A stretch of 64,000 nt of DNA from UBA4744 sp963718995 (GCA_963718995.1 CAVRAP010000017.1:1-64000), one strand, 5' to 3'. Shown: positions 15,548 to 25,615, counted from the stretch's first letter. Translations and numbers: made by a program. The notes: generated from the sequence alone by a model not told the origin.

Positions 15548-17287
15548 GTGGCGGGGCGGCAGACCAGCCGCCGGACGCGGGGAGGTTCAACCGACTATCG
15601 GCTGATGGTCGTCAGCCTCGCCTTGATTGTGGCATGGGCCGCTATCGGGGTCCGGCTGTTTCAGGTTCAGGTGGTGAGAGCCGATGAACTCGCCGCCATG
15701 GGGCTCGATCAACGTCTGACCGTCAAGGTGTTGGCAGCCGATCGCGGCAACATCTTCGACCGCGAAGGTCGCGAGTTGGCGATCACGGTGGATGCGACCA
15801 CGATCTACGCCAATCCGCAACAGGTGACGGCCCCCGATGTCACCGCCACGCTGATCTCCGCCGCTCTGGGACTCGACCACGATGAGTTGTATGCCAAGCT
15901 AACGTCAGACAAGACCTTCGTATTCATCGCCCGGCAGGTCGAATGGAAGTTGGCTGAGCCGGTCACGAAGCTCGAGCAGCCCGGTATTCATTGGTACACC
16001 GAGCCGAAACGCGTGTACCCGGCCGGAAGCATGGCCGCCCAGGTCGTTGGATTCGTCAACATCGACAATCAAGGTATCGAGGGGCTGGAGTATGGCTACG
16101 ACGAGGAGCTGAGCGGCTTCCCCGGTCGGTTGGAGGCCGAACAGGACCCGCGCGGCCGTCTCATCACGTTTGGCGAGTACGACGTTGTTCCGGCAATCCC
16201 GGGCAGCGACCTGGTCACCACTATCGATCGGGAGATTCAGTTCATCGCCGAAGAGGTATGTGAAGACACCATTGCCCGAACTGGAGCCATGCGCTGTTCT
16301 GTCGTAGTCCTCGATCCTGCAACCGGTGAGGTACTGGCCATGGTCACCCTGCCCGGCTTCGATCCGGGCGATCGGTCCGGAACAGATCCGGACCGGTACC
16401 GAAACTGGCCGGCCCTCTCGGTCTTCGAGCCGGGGTCGACCCAGAAACTCATGACGGTGGCGGCAGCGTTAGAAGAGAACGCCGTGAGCTGGACCACGAC
16501 GTTCGAGGTGCCCGATCAAATCGAGATTGTGAAGGGGGCGTGCCCCGATAACGAAGACGTCTATGGATGCTTCAGCGACATCACGCCGCATGAGCCTCGC
16601 ATCATGAGCGTCAAGGACATCGTGACCCGTTCGTCCAACGTCGGGATGATCCTGATCGGACGGGAACTCGGAGAGAAGAATTTGGCCAAGTACCTGGAAG
16701 CGTTCAACTACGGGGCTCCGACCGGTATTGACTTCCCCGGTGAGGCTGCCGGGGAGATCAACCTCGCCAACGGGTGCCAATCTTGTCCCGCTTCGGCGGC
16801 CATTGGCTACAGCGTTTCCGTGACCGAACTGCAGATGGCGGCCGTATACGGGACTATTGCCAACGACGGTGTCTGGGTTCAACCCCACCTCGTCAAGGAG
16901 ATCGTCGACGGGAGCGGCGTCCGCAGCCCGGTGGACCCGGAACGCCGCGAAGTCGTCTCGGTGGATACGGCTCGCACGGTCCGACTCCTCCTGCAAAGTG
17001 TCGTTGAGAGCGAAGACGGTACCGGCCATCAGGCTCGCGTGACCGGATATAGCGTCGGCGGGAAGACGGGCACCACTCGCCGGTTTGTCGAGGGTGAGGG
17101 ATACACCGGCGACTTCGTGGCCAGTTTCATCGGCATGGCTCCTATCGAGAATCCCCAGATCGTCGTAGCCGTTGTCGTTGATGCCCCCTTCTCCGATAAC
17201 ACGGGGGGGCGAGCTGCCGCCCCGGCGTTTGCCGAGATCGTCGAGCGAACGTTGCATCAGATGGGGGTAGCTCCAGATGCCTCCTGA
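15548..17287 (+). CDS. ftsI: Peptidoglycan transpeptidase FtsI (class B penicillin-binding protein)
   Basis: A 579-residue protein with a membrane anchor at about residues 17-38. The N-terminal dimerisation domain begins with RGNIFDREGRELA, and the transpeptidase domain carries the three penicillin-binding motifs: STQK (active serine), SSN, and KTGT near residue 505. No PASTA repeats follow. It cross-links septal peptidoglycan. The GTG start is preceded by GGAGGTATAG. The gap to ftsL is 96 bases, the only sizeable gap before ftsQ. The coding region overlaps murE by 11 bases. Confidence 0.93.
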   Translation: MAGRQTSRRTRGGSTDYRLMVVSLALIVAWAAIGVRLFQVQVVRADELAAMGLDQRLTVKVLAADRGNIFDREGRELAITVDATTIYANPQQVTAPDVTATLISAALGLDHDELYAKLTSDKTFVFIARQVEWKLAEPVTKLEQPGIHWYTEPKRVYPAGSMAAQVVGFVNIDNQGIEGLEYGYDEELSGFPGRLEAEQDPRGRLITFGEYDVVPAIPGSDLVTTIDREIQFIAEEVCEDTIARTGAMRCSVVVLDPATGEVLAMVTLPGFDPGDRSGTDPDRYRNWPALSVFEPGSTQKLMTVAAALEENAVSWTTTFEVPDQIEIVKGACPDNEDVYGCFSDITPHEPRIMSVKDIVTRSSNVGMILIGRELGEKNLAKYLEAFNYGAPTGIDFPGEAAGEINLANGCQSCPASAAIGYSVSVTELQMAAVYGTIANDGVWVQPHLVKEIVDGSGVRSPVDPERREVVSVDTARTVRLLLQSVVESEDGTGHQARVTGYSVGGKTGTTRRFVEGEGYTGDFVASFIGMAPIENPQIVVAVVVDAPFSDNTGGRAAAPAFAEIVERTLHQMGVAPDAS

Positions 17288-18740
17288 AGTGGTCCTCGCG
17301 GATCTAGCCGAGCTGGTGGGAGGCGAGGTAGTCGGTGACGATCGGACTCCGATCCGTGATGTCACCCATGACAGCCGCCAGGCCGGGCCGGGTGTGCTGT
17401 TCGTCGCCGTGCGAGGCTTCACTTCGGACGGTCATGATTTCGTTCCGTCTGCGATCGCCAAGGGAGCGGCGGCCGTTGTCGTTGAACATCGTCAGGACGG
17501 CCCGGGTTCTCAACTCGTCGTTCGGGATACCCGGGCGGCTCTGCCGCTGCTCGCCGCAGCCGTTCATCATCATCCGTCCCGGCGAATGCGCGTCGTTGGC
17601 GTGACCGGAACCAACGGCAAGACCACGGTTGCCTACCTGCTCGAATCGATCGCGAAAGCGGCGGGTGTGACAAGTGCCATCGTCGGAACGATCGGCGCCC
17701 GGATCGCCGGTCGGCCCGTACCGTCGGGAAGGACGACGCCGGAGTCGACAGATCTTCAACGACTGTTGGCTCAGATGGTCGACCAGAGCGTCCAACTGGC
17801 CGCAATAGAAGTATCGAGTCACGCTCTCGCTCTGCACCGGGTCGACGAAGTTACGTTCGCTGTGTCGGCCTTTACCAATCTCACTCAGGATCACCTCGAC
17901 TTTCACGAAGACATGAACGACTACTTCGCGGCCAAAGCGTCCCTGTTCAACGAGAACCGCACAGAACGGGCAGTGATCTGGGTCGACGATCCGTACGGAT
18001 CTCGACTGGCCGAGAGCTTGGTGATTCCTGTGACCCGCGTCGGTTTCGGGCCCGACGCCGATGTTCGGGCTCAATCGATCGAGGTCACGCCGACGGGATC
18101 ACGATTCGAATTGGTCGTACGGGAAGGCTCGCGCCGGGTTGAGCTACCGCTCGGGGGCGTCTTCAACATCGAGAACGCCCTGGTTGCGGCCGGGTGTGCC
18201 TGGGTGCTCGGCCTAACGCTTGATGACATTGACGGGGGAATCCGCTCTGTGGCGCAGATTCCGGGTCGCTTTGAAAAGATCGACGGCGGTCAGCCGTTCG
18301 CCGTCATTGTCGACTATGCCCACACACCGGAGGGCATTTCTGCTGTCGTGAACGCCGCTCGTGGAGTTTCGCAGGGAAACATCATTGTGGTGATCGGCGC
18401 CGGAGGCGATCGGGATCGGCTCAAGCGGCCCCGGATGGGCGCGGCGGCAGCTCAGGCCGACGTCGCGATTATCACGTCGGACAATCCCAGGTCGGAGGAC
18501 CCGCTCGTCATCATCGATGAGGTGGTCGGCGGCACCGGTGGCGGAAATGCGGTGCTTCATGTGGTGCCCGATCGACGATCTGCGATTCGGACGGCGGTGC
18601 GGACGGCCTCGAGCGGTGACGTTGTCCTGATTCTTGGGAAGGGTCACGAACAAGGTCAGGAGATCTCCGGTCGGATTGAACCTTTCGATGATCGTTTGGT
18701 GGCGAGATCGGAATTGGCGGATCTGGAGGTTGCGTCGTGA
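17277..18740 (+). CDS. murE: UDP-N-acetylmuramoyl-tripeptide synthetase MurE
   Basis: A 487-residue Mur ligase. The ATP loop GTNGKTTV starts near residue 111, with the central histidine-bearing VSSHALAL and NLTQDHLDFH. The third-residue specificity motif DNPRSEDP lies at 402-409; the DNPR arginine is the hallmark of ligases adding meso-diaminopimelate rather than lysine. That predicts DAP-type peptidoglycan, as expected in most Actinobacteria. It is coupled to ftsI and overlaps mraY by four bases. Usually murF comes next; here it does not. Confidence 0.94.
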   Translation: MPPEVVLADLAELVGGEVVGDDRTPIRDVTHDSRQAGPGVLFVAVRGFTSDGHDFVPSAIAKGAAAVVVEHRQDGPGSQLVVRDTRAALPLLAAAVHHHPSRRMRVVGVTGTNGKTTVAYLLESIAKAAGVTSAIVGTIGARIAGRPVPSGRTTPESTDLQRLLAQMVDQSVQLAAIEVSSHALALHRVDEVTFAVSAFTNLTQDHLDFHEDMNDYFAAKASLFNENRTERAVIWVDDPYGSRLAESLVIPVTRVGFGPDADVRAQSIEVTPTGSRFELVVREGSRRVELPLGGVFNIENALVAAGCAWVLGLTLDDIDGGIRSVAQIPGRFEKIDGGQPFAVIVDYAHTPEGISAVVNAARGVSQGNIIVVIGAGGDRDRLKRPRMGAAAAQADVAIITSDNPRSEDPLVIIDEVVGGTGGGNAVLHVVPDRRSAIRTAVRTASSGDVVLILGKGHEQGQEISGRIEPFDDRLVARSELADLEVAS

Positions 18741-19801
18741 TTCCGATGCTGGTCGCAGCCGCCGTGGCTTTCCTCCTCGCCATCTTCGGCACGCCTTCCG
18801 CTATCCGGGTTCTCCGCCGGCGAAGTGTTGGACAGTTCATCCAGGAGGAGGTCGAGGGGCACTCGCACAAGCACGGCACGCCGACCATGGGGGGAGTCGT
18901 GATCCTCGGTGCCGTTGTGGCCGGGTACGTGCTTGCTCACTTCCAGGTCTGGAGTCCCGACAAAGGTTTTGAGCTTGGGATTCGCACCTTCTCGGGTGGT
19001 GGCTTGCTGGTCATGGGCGCAGCGCTCGGCCTGGGCCTGATCGGCTTCGTCGACGACTACCTGAAAGTGACGAGAGAACGCAATCTGGGTCTCAACAAAC
19101 GGGCCAAGATCGCCGGACAAATCGTCGTTGCCGGTCTCTTCGCCTGGGGGGCTTCAGCGCTCGGGGTTTCCACTGAGATCGGCTTTGCCCGGGCGCTCGG
19201 CATCGACCTGGGGGCCTTCTACCCGCTGTGGGTCTTCTTGATGCTGGCCGCGGCCGCCAACGCGGTCAATATCACCGACGGTCTTGATGGCCTGGCCGCC
19301 GGATCGAGTGCTTTGGTGTACGGCGCCTTCATGATCATGATGTTCTGGATCTTCAGGAACGTCGAGTTCTACGGCAGGTTCACCTCGCAAGAACTGGGGG
19401 CGGGCGAGTTGGCCATTGTGGCGGCCGCGTTCCTGGGAGCCACGCTCGGATTCTTGTGGTGGAACGCCGCCCCGGCCAAGGTCTTCATGGGAGATGTCGG
19501 CTCCCAGGCTCTCGGGGGAGGCATGGCAGCGCTGGCCCTGCTGTCGAAGACGGACCTCTTGCTGGTGGTTCTCGGCGGCCTCTACGTGCTCGAGACCAGC
19601 GCCGTCATTCTCCAGATCGTCAGCTTCCGTGTCTTTGGTAAACGGATCTTTCGTATGGCCCCGATCCACCATCACTTCGAGCTCATGGGGTGGCAAGAGA
19701 CGACCATCGTCATCCGGTTCTTCATCCTGGCGGGGATCGGCGTGGCGCTCGGCCTGGGGCTCTTCTACGGCGACTTCATCGCCGGGGGCGGTTTGCAGTG
19801 A
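18737..19801 (+). CDS. mraY: Phospho-N-acetylmuramoyl-pentapeptide transferase
   Basis: A 354-residue membrane protein with about ten helices. Family blocks are visible: HKHGTPTMGG, FVDDYLKV, NITDGLDGLA, FMGDVGS and PIHHHFELMGW, including the aspartates that bind magnesium and the HHH motif. It transfers phospho-MurNAc-pentapeptide to undecaprenyl phosphate, making lipid I. The GTG start overlaps the murE stop. Confidence 0.95.
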   Translation: MIPMLVAAAVAFLLAIFGTPSAIRVLRRRSVGQFIQEEVEGHSHKHGTPTMGGVVILGAVVAGYVLAHFQVWSPDKGFELGIRTFSGGGLLVMGAALGLGLIGFVDDYLKVTRERNLGLNKRAKIAGQIVVAGLFAWGASALGVSTEIGFARALGIDLGAFYPLWVFLMLAAAANAVNITDGLDGLAAGSSALVYGAFMIMMFWIFRNVEFYGRFTSQELGAGELAIVAAAFLGATLGFLWWNAAPAKVFMGDVGSQALGGGMAALALLSKTDLLLVVLGGLYVLETSAVILQIVSFRVFGKRIFRMAPIHHHFELMGWQETTIVIRFFILAGIGVALGLGLFYGDFIAGGGLQ

Positions 19802-21093
19802 AGATCCTGGTACTTGGGGGAGCCGTTTCGGGCCGAGCAGCGGCCCTCCTGGCGCGTCGTCTCGGCTATCCCGTCACGATTTTTGACCACAACCCGGCAG
19901 TCCTGCCCCTTCTCCGTGACCATCGTTTGCCCGTGACCACCGGGACCTGGACTCCGTCGCTCTTGAGCGGCGTCGAACTGGTCGTCACCAGCCCGGGGTT
20001 CGCTGAAGGTTCGGAACCCATTCGAGACACACAGCGGGCGGGGATCCCGTTGTGGAGCGAGCTCGAATTCTCCGCCCGCCGGCTCGAGGTTCCGGTCGTG
20101 GCGGTAACCGGGACGAACGGCAAGACCACCGTTACCCGCCTGATCGCAACCATGCTCGCCGGAAGTGGGATTGCGGCAGTCGCAGCCGGCAACATCGGAA
20201 CCCCTCTGGCCGAAGTCGTCGACCAGGATCTCGATATTGTGGTGGTCGAGGCTTCCAGTTTCCAGCTCCGATTCACGGAACAGTTCCATCCAAATACGGC
20301 GCTCATTCTGAACGTCGCTCCGGACCATCTGGACTGGCACGGATCGTTCGACCGCTACCTGCAAGCCAAAGCGCTGATCCACCGCAACCAGACTGAAGAG
20401 GATCTGCTGATCTTCGATGCGGACGATGCGGGAGCCTTACAAGCTGTTGGTAAGGCTGCGGCCCGGTTAGTTCCGGTGAGTGGGACGCGGCGCCCCGCCG
20501 GCGGAGCCGGAGTGGTGGCCGGCCAACTCGATCTTGGTGACGTGGTGATACCACTCACCAGAGTGCCGCTGGCCGATCCGGCCTTTCTCGTCGACCTCGC
20601 AGCAGCCGGCGTCGCCGCACTCGCACACGGTGCTGAACCGGCGGTCGTTGAAGAAGTTATCACCACCTTTCTTCCCGATCGGCACCGGCGGACCCTGGTC
20701 GGGCGTTGGGAGGAAGTCGATTGGGTCGACGACTCCAAGGCGACGAACCCGCACGCAGCGGTAGCTGCTGCATCGGCTTACTCGTCCGTGGTGCTCATCG
20801 CCGGAGGACGAAACAAGGGTCTCGATCTCTCCGGGCTGATGGCTGTTCCGAACGTCAAGCAGGTGGTCGCAATCGGGGAGGCTGCAGCCGAACTCCTGGA
20901 AGCGGCGGGAAGTGCTCCGATAGTTCGGGCCGTAACGATGGAGGAAGCGGTGGAGGCTGCGGATCATTTCGCCCGGCCGGGCGATACGGTGCTCCTGGCA
21001 CCGGGTTGCGCCAGTTTTGACATGTTCCGCTCGTATGCGGACCGAGGAGACAGCTTCGCGGACGCGGTCCGCCGGCGGAAGGAGTCAGGATGA
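19798..21093 (+). CDS. murD: UDP-N-acetylmuramoylalanine-D-glutamate ligase
   Basis: A 431-residue Mur ligase. The N-terminal domain begins KILVLGGAVSGRAAA. The ATP loop is GTNGKTTV, followed by NIGTPLAE, EASSFQL, LNVAPDHLDWHG and DDSKATNPHAA in the C-terminal domain. The start is the GTG at 19798 that overlaps the mraY stop (GTGA). The longer frame upstream is out of character over mraY. It adds D-glutamate to UDP-MurNAc-L-Ala. Confidence 0.95.
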   Translation: MKILVLGGAVSGRAAALLARRLGYPVTIFDHNPAVLPLLRDHRLPVTTGTWTPSLLSGVELVVTSPGFAEGSEPIRDTQRAGIPLWSELEFSARRLEVPVVAVTGTNGKTTVTRLIATMLAGSGIAAVAAGNIGTPLAEVVDQDLDIVVVEASSFQLRFTEQFHPNTALILNVAPDHLDWHGSFDRYLQAKALIHRNQTEEDLLIFDADDAGALQAVGKAAARLVPVSGTRRPAGGAGVVAGQLDLGDVVIPLTRVPLADPAFLVDLAAAGVAALAHGAEPAVVEEVITTFLPDRHRRTLVGRWEEVDWVDDSKATNPHAAVAAASAYSSVVLIAGGRNKGLDLSGLMAVPNVKQVVAIGEAAAELLEAAGSAPIVRAVTMEEAVEAADHFARPGDTVLLAPGCASFDMFRSYADRGDSFADAVRRRKESG

Positions 21094-22262
21094 CGGCCGG
21101 TGTCACATCGATAACCCGGACCAGGGCGGCAGCGCGGAGCAAGGCGGAGCGGAGTACCACCAATGCACGCATCGCCGCGTTGCTGCTGGCCCCTATCGCG
21201 ATCTTGTCGGTCATCGGCCTCGGAGCCACGATGTCGGCTTCCGCCATCATCGGACTCGAGCAGTACGGTGACAAGTTCTACTTCTTCACCAGCCAGCTCA
21301 TGTGGGTTGGCATTGGCGCCGTCGTTCTGGTCGTGGCTACCCGGGTGAAGTATCAGTGGTATCGCCGTTTGGCGATTCCCATCTTCCTCGTGTCCGTCAT
21401 CGGCCTCATCGCCGTCCTCCAGATTGGCGTGGTCCGGGGCGGTAGCCGGCGCTGGATCGAACTCGGATCATTTGGCAGTATCCAGCCTTCCGAGTTTGCC
21501 AAGTTCGGCGTCATCGTCTTTTTGGCCATGGTGATGGAGAAGAAGGAGAAACTGCTCACCGATTTCTGGCATTTTCTCGTCCCGGTTGCCGTTTCGCTTG
21601 GCCTCGTTGGAGTTCTGATGCTGAAGCAGCCAGACCTGGGAACCACCCTGGTGATTTTTGGAGCGGCGACTACGGTGCTCGCCGTTTCGGCTGCTCCGGT
21701 GCGCTACGTGTTCGGGACGACATTGGCCGGAGGTGCTCTCGGCACACTTCTGGCGTTTGCCGAACCGTACCGGCGGGAGCGGTTGCTTTCCTTCCTGGAC
21801 CCCTTCAACGACAAACTGGGAGACGGGTGGCAGGTCGTCCAGAGCCAATTGGCTCTCGGCACCGGCGGCGTTTTCGGGGTCGGGTTGGGTGCCAGCCGGG
21901 CCCGCTGGTCGTTCCTGCCCAATGCCCATACCGATTTTATCTTCGCCATCATCGGCGAAGAGGTTGGTTTTGCCGGGGGACTGGTCGTGATGGTTCTTTT
22001 TGCGTGGCTCACCGTGGTAGGGATCGCCATCTCCTATAGAGCGCCCGATCGATTCGGCCGCATGCTGGCGGCCGGTCTGGTGGCATGGCTATCACTCCAG
22101 GCGCTGATCAACATTGGGGGAGTTGTCGGGGCGTTGCCGGTCACGGGGATGCCGTTGCCGTTTGTTTCGTACGGCGGGAGCGCTCTGCTGACCGTCATGG
22201 GAGCTGCCGGGATTCTCGTCAACATCGCCAAGCAAGGCAGACCGACGGCGCGGCGGCGATGA
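21090..22262 (+). CDS. ftsW: Peptidoglycan glycosyltransferase FtsW
   Basis: A 390-residue SEDS-family protein with about ten membrane helices. Typical segments include GGSRRWIELGSFGSIQPSE (about residues 115-133), KQPDLGTTLVIF, FLPNAHTDFIFAIIGEE and MPLPFVSYGGS near the C-terminus. It polymerises lipid II at the septum together with FtsI, and both genes lie in the same cluster. The ATG overlaps the murD stop. Confidence 0.94.
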   Translation: MTAGVTSITRTRAAARSKAERSTTNARIAALLLAPIAILSVIGLGATMSASAIIGLEQYGDKFYFFTSQLMWVGIGAVVLVVATRVKYQWYRRLAIPIFLVSVIGLIAVLQIGVVRGGSRRWIELGSFGSIQPSEFAKFGVIVFLAMVMEKKEKLLTDFWHFLVPVAVSLGLVGVLMLKQPDLGTTLVIFGAATTVLAVSAAPVRYVFGTTLAGGALGTLLAFAEPYRRERLLSFLDPFNDKLGDGWQVVQSQLALGTGGVFGVGLGASRARWSFLPNAHTDFIFAIIGEEVGFAGGLVVMVLFAWLTVVGIAISYRAPDRFGRMLAAGLVAWLSLQALINIGGVVGALPVTGMPLPFVSYGGSALLTVMGAAGILVNIAKQGRPTARRR

Positions 22263-23335
22263 GCTACGGCATCGCAGCCGCAGGCACCGGAGGTCATGTA
22301 TTTCCGGCCCTGGCTGTTGCCGAGGCACTCCTGGAGCGTGGTGTTGCCCGGTCTGAGATTGTCTTTGTCGGCGGCAATCGATTGGAGGCAACGGTATATC
22401 CGTCTGCCGGGTTCCCTTTCGTGAGCCTTGAATTACAGGGCCTGCGGCGGAGCCTCTCGGCTCGCAATCTCCTCTTGCCACTCGTGGTCGCCCGGGCCAC
22501 CAGGAAAGCACAGTCGGAACTCATCAACCGCACGGTGCGAGTCGTGTTGGGGATGGGGAGCTACGTCACCGTCCCGGTCGGGTGGGCAGCCCGGCGAGCC
22601 GGGATACCTCTTTTCCTTCACGAACAGAATGCTGAGGCAGGACTCGCCAACCGGGTCATGTCGAGACTGGCCAGGAACACCTTTGTTTCCTTTGCAGACA
22701 CCAGGGGTATTGGCCGCCAAACACTCCTCGGGAATCCCATGCGGTCGAGTCTGGCCCGGTTTGTGAGACCGGAACTTCGGCACGAGGCATTGGAACGGTA
22801 TGGGCTCTCACCCGGGCCGGTTGTCATTGGTGTCTTTGGTGGAAGCCTCGGCGCGGGTGTTATCAATCAGGCGGTCACCTTCCTTGCTCAGACGTGGGCA
22901 GGACCACCCATCCAGATCCTCCATGTGGCGGGAAGGTCCCACGAGGACGATATGCGCGCGATTTCGGCCCAGTCCGTTGTACCGTGGACCGTTCTCGGAT
23001 TTGAAGAAGACATGCACTATTTCTACGCAGCCTGTGACTTGGTGATCGCCCGAGCGGGCGGCGCCGTTGCCGAGATTGCCGCGACCGGAACCCCCCCGGT
23101 GCTCGTTCCCGGTCGTTTTGGTGGCGGGCATCAGGAGGCCAATGCCGGCAGGTTTGAGAAGGCCGGAGCGGCTGTGGTAGTCCCCGAAGACCAACTGGGC
23201 CGGTTGCCGCATATCCTGGAACCGCTGGTCCGGGACTCGAACCGGCGGCTCCAGATGGCGAAAGCGTTGAGGGCGTTCGCTCATCCGGAAGCTGCCACGA
23301 AGCTGGCCGCCGAACTGCAGCAAGCCCATGGTTGA
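22259..23335 (+). CDS. murG: UDP-GlcNAc:lipid I N-acetylglucosaminyltransferase
   Basis: A 358-residue GT28 glycosyltransferase with the N-terminal GTGGHVFPALAVAEAL loop, the HEQNAEAGLANR block, GNPMR, GGSLGA, and the C-terminal donor site ARAGGAVAEIAATGTPPVLVP. It converts lipid I to lipid II. The start at 22259 overlaps the ftsW stop. The frame extends upstream but only as an FtsW shadow. Confidence 0.95.
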   Translation: MSYGIAAAGTGGHVFPALAVAEALLERGVARSEIVFVGGNRLEATVYPSAGFPFVSLELQGLRRSLSARNLLLPLVVARATRKAQSELINRTVRVVLGMGSYVTVPVGWAARRAGIPLFLHEQNAEAGLANRVMSRLARNTFVSFADTRGIGRQTLLGNPMRSSLARFVRPELRHEALERYGLSPGPVVIGVFGGSLGAGVINQAVTFLAQTWAGPPIQILHVAGRSHEDDMRAISAQSVVPWTVLGFEEDMHYFYAACDLVIARAGGAVAEIAATGTPPVLVPGRFGGGHQEANAGRFEKAGAAVVVPEDQLGRLPHILEPLVRDSNRRLQMAKALRAFAHPEAATKLAAELQQAHG

Positions 23336-24698
23336 TCTCGGCTCTCCGCAGCGGATCCATGTGGTCGGAGCGGGTGGCTCCGGCATGAGCGGGCTGGCCA
23401 AGCTCCTCTCGCAATCAGGTCATTCCCTGAGCGGATCGGACCTCAAGATGAGCCCGACCCTGGCCGGGCTGGCCGATTTGGGAATTGAGGTTTGGGCGGG
23501 GAGCAGACCCGATGCGATGCAGGGGCTGGATCTGGTCGTGGTTTCTTCGGCCATTCCGCCACACGATGCCGAGGTTGTTGCGGCCCGGGGGAACGGCATT
23601 GAAGTATGGGAGCGTCCCCGACTGCTCACCGAACTCACGGCCCGCTTGCCGACTATCGGGGCGACGGGCACCCACGGGAAAACGACCAGTACGGCCATGC
23701 TGATCGCCGCGTTGCGCGCCACCGGACTGGACCCGTCTTTCGTGGTTGGTGGGGAGCTGACGGAGCTGCGAGCCAACGCCTCGCTGGGTGACCACGATCT
23801 CCTGGTGCTCGAAGTCGATGAAGCGTTTGGCACGTTCCTCGATCTGAGCCTGCAGGGCCTGATGGTTACGAATGTCGAACCGGATCATCTCGACTTCTAC
23901 CACAGCCTCGATCGACTCGAAGATGCGTTCGTGCAGGTCGTTCGTTCAGTTGGCGGGCCGGTGGTAATCGGAATCGACGACCCGGGCGGGCGGCGTTTGG
24001 CGGAGCGCACGGGGATGAAGACATATGGAACCTCCGCAGGCGCCGACTGGCACATCACCGACATTGATCAAGACGCGGCTTCGATCGCATTCGGGCTGGT
24101 CGGTCCCGACGGCAAACATCGGATCAAAGTCGGTCGGCCGGGCCTCCACATCGCTCGCGATGCGGCAGGCGCACTAGCTCTTCTCGGCGAGCTCGGTTAT
24201 GACGTCGAGGCTGCCGGTACCGGCCTACGGTCCTTTGCGGGCGTGCGGCGACGATTTGAGGTTCGTGGGCGGGTGGCCGGCGTCACGATGATCGATGACT
24301 ATGCCCACCATCCCACCGAGATTGCCGCCACGCTGCAGGCGGTCGCTCAAGGTTCTTGGAAGAGCGTGTGGGCTGTATTTCAACCGCATCGGTATACCCG
24401 AACACTCGAACTCCACCGCGAGTTCGGCGGCGCCTTCGCGGGTGCCGACCACGTGATCGTCACCGACGTCTTTGCGGCAGGGGAAGCCCCGGAACCGGGC
24501 GTGACCGGCGCCCTTGTGGCCGACGCCGTCGTCGCGCTCACGCACGCAGACGTCCATTACGTTCAGCACCGGACCGACCTCGCCGAATACCTGGTGGAAA
24601 GGGTCGAAGCCGGGGATCTCGTCTTGACGCTCGGGGCCGGTGACATAACTACGTTGGCAGGGGAACTTGCCCCCCTCCTCGAGATGCGCGCCTCATGA
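23328..24698 (+). CDS. murC: UDP-N-acetylmuramate-L-alanine ligase
   Basis: A 456-residue Mur ligase. The N-terminal Rossmann-like domain has HVVGAGGSGMSGLAKLL, and the ATP loop reads GTHGKTTSTAML (MurC typically has the histidine). The remaining landmarks are EVDEAFGTFL, NVEPDHLDFY, DDYAHHPTEI and FQPHRYTRT. It adds the first amino acid of the stem peptide. It overlaps murG by eight bases. Confidence 0.95.
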   Translation: MVDLGSPQRIHVVGAGGSGMSGLAKLLSQSGHSLSGSDLKMSPTLAGLADLGIEVWAGSRPDAMQGLDLVVVSSAIPPHDAEVVAARGNGIEVWERPRLLTELTARLPTIGATGTHGKTTSTAMLIAALRATGLDPSFVVGGELTELRANASLGDHDLLVLEVDEAFGTFLDLSLQGLMVTNVEPDHLDFYHSLDRLEDAFVQVVRSVGGPVVIGIDDPGGRRLAERTGMKTYGTSAGADWHITDIDQDAASIAFGLVGPDGKHRIKVGRPGLHIARDAAGALALLGELGYDVEAAGTGLRSFAGVRRRFEVRGRVAGVTMIDDYAHHPTEIAATLQAVAQGSWKSVWAVFQPHRYTRTLELHREFGGAFAGADHVIVTDVFAAGEAPEPGVTGALVADAVVALTHADVHYVQHRTDLAEYLVERVEAGDLVLTLGAGDITTLAGELAPLLEMRAS

Positions 24699-25615
24699 AG
24701 ACCCTCGACGATCTCGTTGCCACCGGTGAGGTTCTCTCGATGGTGCCGGTCTCCGGCCTGACCACCTATAAGTTGGGTGGCCCGGCTCGCTACTACCTAG
24801 AGGCAGAAGACGAAGAACAGTTGGTGGCGATCTCGGGCGTGTTACGCGACGAACCGCTGCTCGTTATGGGGCGCGGCAGCAATCTCGTTGTCAGCGATGA
24901 TGGGTTTCCGGGTCTTGTGGTACATCTGGGAGCGGGCTTCTTTCGGACCGATGTCGGCGATGACGGAACCGTCACCTCGTGGGCAGCCACTTCCATGCCC
25001 GCCCTGGCTCGTACCTGTGCCCGGGCCGGCCGGGGTGGGCTGGAGTTCTACATTGGGATCCCCGGCTCGGTTGGCGGCGGGGTCAGAATGAACGCGGGTT
25101 GTCACGGATCCGAGACCAAAGACCGGCTGGAGTCCGCGAGAGTCATCGACTTGCGGCAAGGTGCGGTGAGTGACCGAAAGCCCGCTGCGCTGGACATGAC
25201 GTACCGTCATACAAATCTACAACCCGAAGAAATCGTCACCGCGGCTACGTACGCCACAGTGCTCCGGGAGCAAGCGGAGATCGAGGAAAGCATGCGCGCG
25301 GTCATCAGATGGCGACGAGACCATCAGCCCGGGGGCACCTTGAACGCCGGCAGCGTCTTCAAGAATCCCCCCGGCGACTCAGCCGGGCGCATCATCGACA
25401 GCCTGGGACTCAAAGGCACCCGGGTTCGTGGCGCTCATGTCTCAGACAAACACGCCAACTTCTTTGTCGGGGATGAAGGAGTCAAGGCCCAGGACGTCTA
25501 CGACCTGGTGTGGGCTGTGCGGCGCCGGGTGGGGCTCGAATTGGACATCTGGTTGCAGCCCGAAGTCCAATTTGCCGGACCATTCCGACCCTCGCCTGAC
25601 GAAGAGGCAGCATGA
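24695..25615 (+). CDS. murB: UDP-N-acetylenolpyruvoylglucosamine reductase
   Basis: A 306-residue FAD enzyme. The FAD-binding part has LGRGSNLVVSDDGFPG-like sequence (read here as MGRGSNLVVSDDG), then IPGSVGGGVRMNAGCHG, and the catalytic serine loop NAGSVFKNPPGDSAGRIID. The C-terminal PEVQF carries the final glutamate. It is a type I MurB by its YRHT and loop arrangement. It overlaps murC by four bases. Confidence 0.94.
   Translation: MKTLDDLVATGEVLSMVPVSGLTTYKLGGPARYYLEAEDEEQLVAISGVLRDEPLLVMGRGSNLVVSDDGFPGLVVHLGAGFFRTDVGDDGTVTSWAATSMPALARTCARAGRGGLEFYIGIPGSVGGGVRMNAGCHGSETKDRLESARVIDLRQGAVSDRKPAALDMTYRHTNLQPEEIVTAATYATVLREQAEIEESMRAVIRWRRDHQPGGTLNAGSVFKNPPGDSAGRIIDSLGLKGTRVRGAHVSDKHANFFVGDEGVKAQDVYDLVWAVRRRVGLELDIWLQPEVQFAGPFRPSPDEEAA

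Noticed and set aside
16469..17422. A 317-residue open frame opposite ftsI and murE
   Set aside because: Antisense shadow of ftsI/murE: it is out of register with any motif and would span two overlapping real genes.
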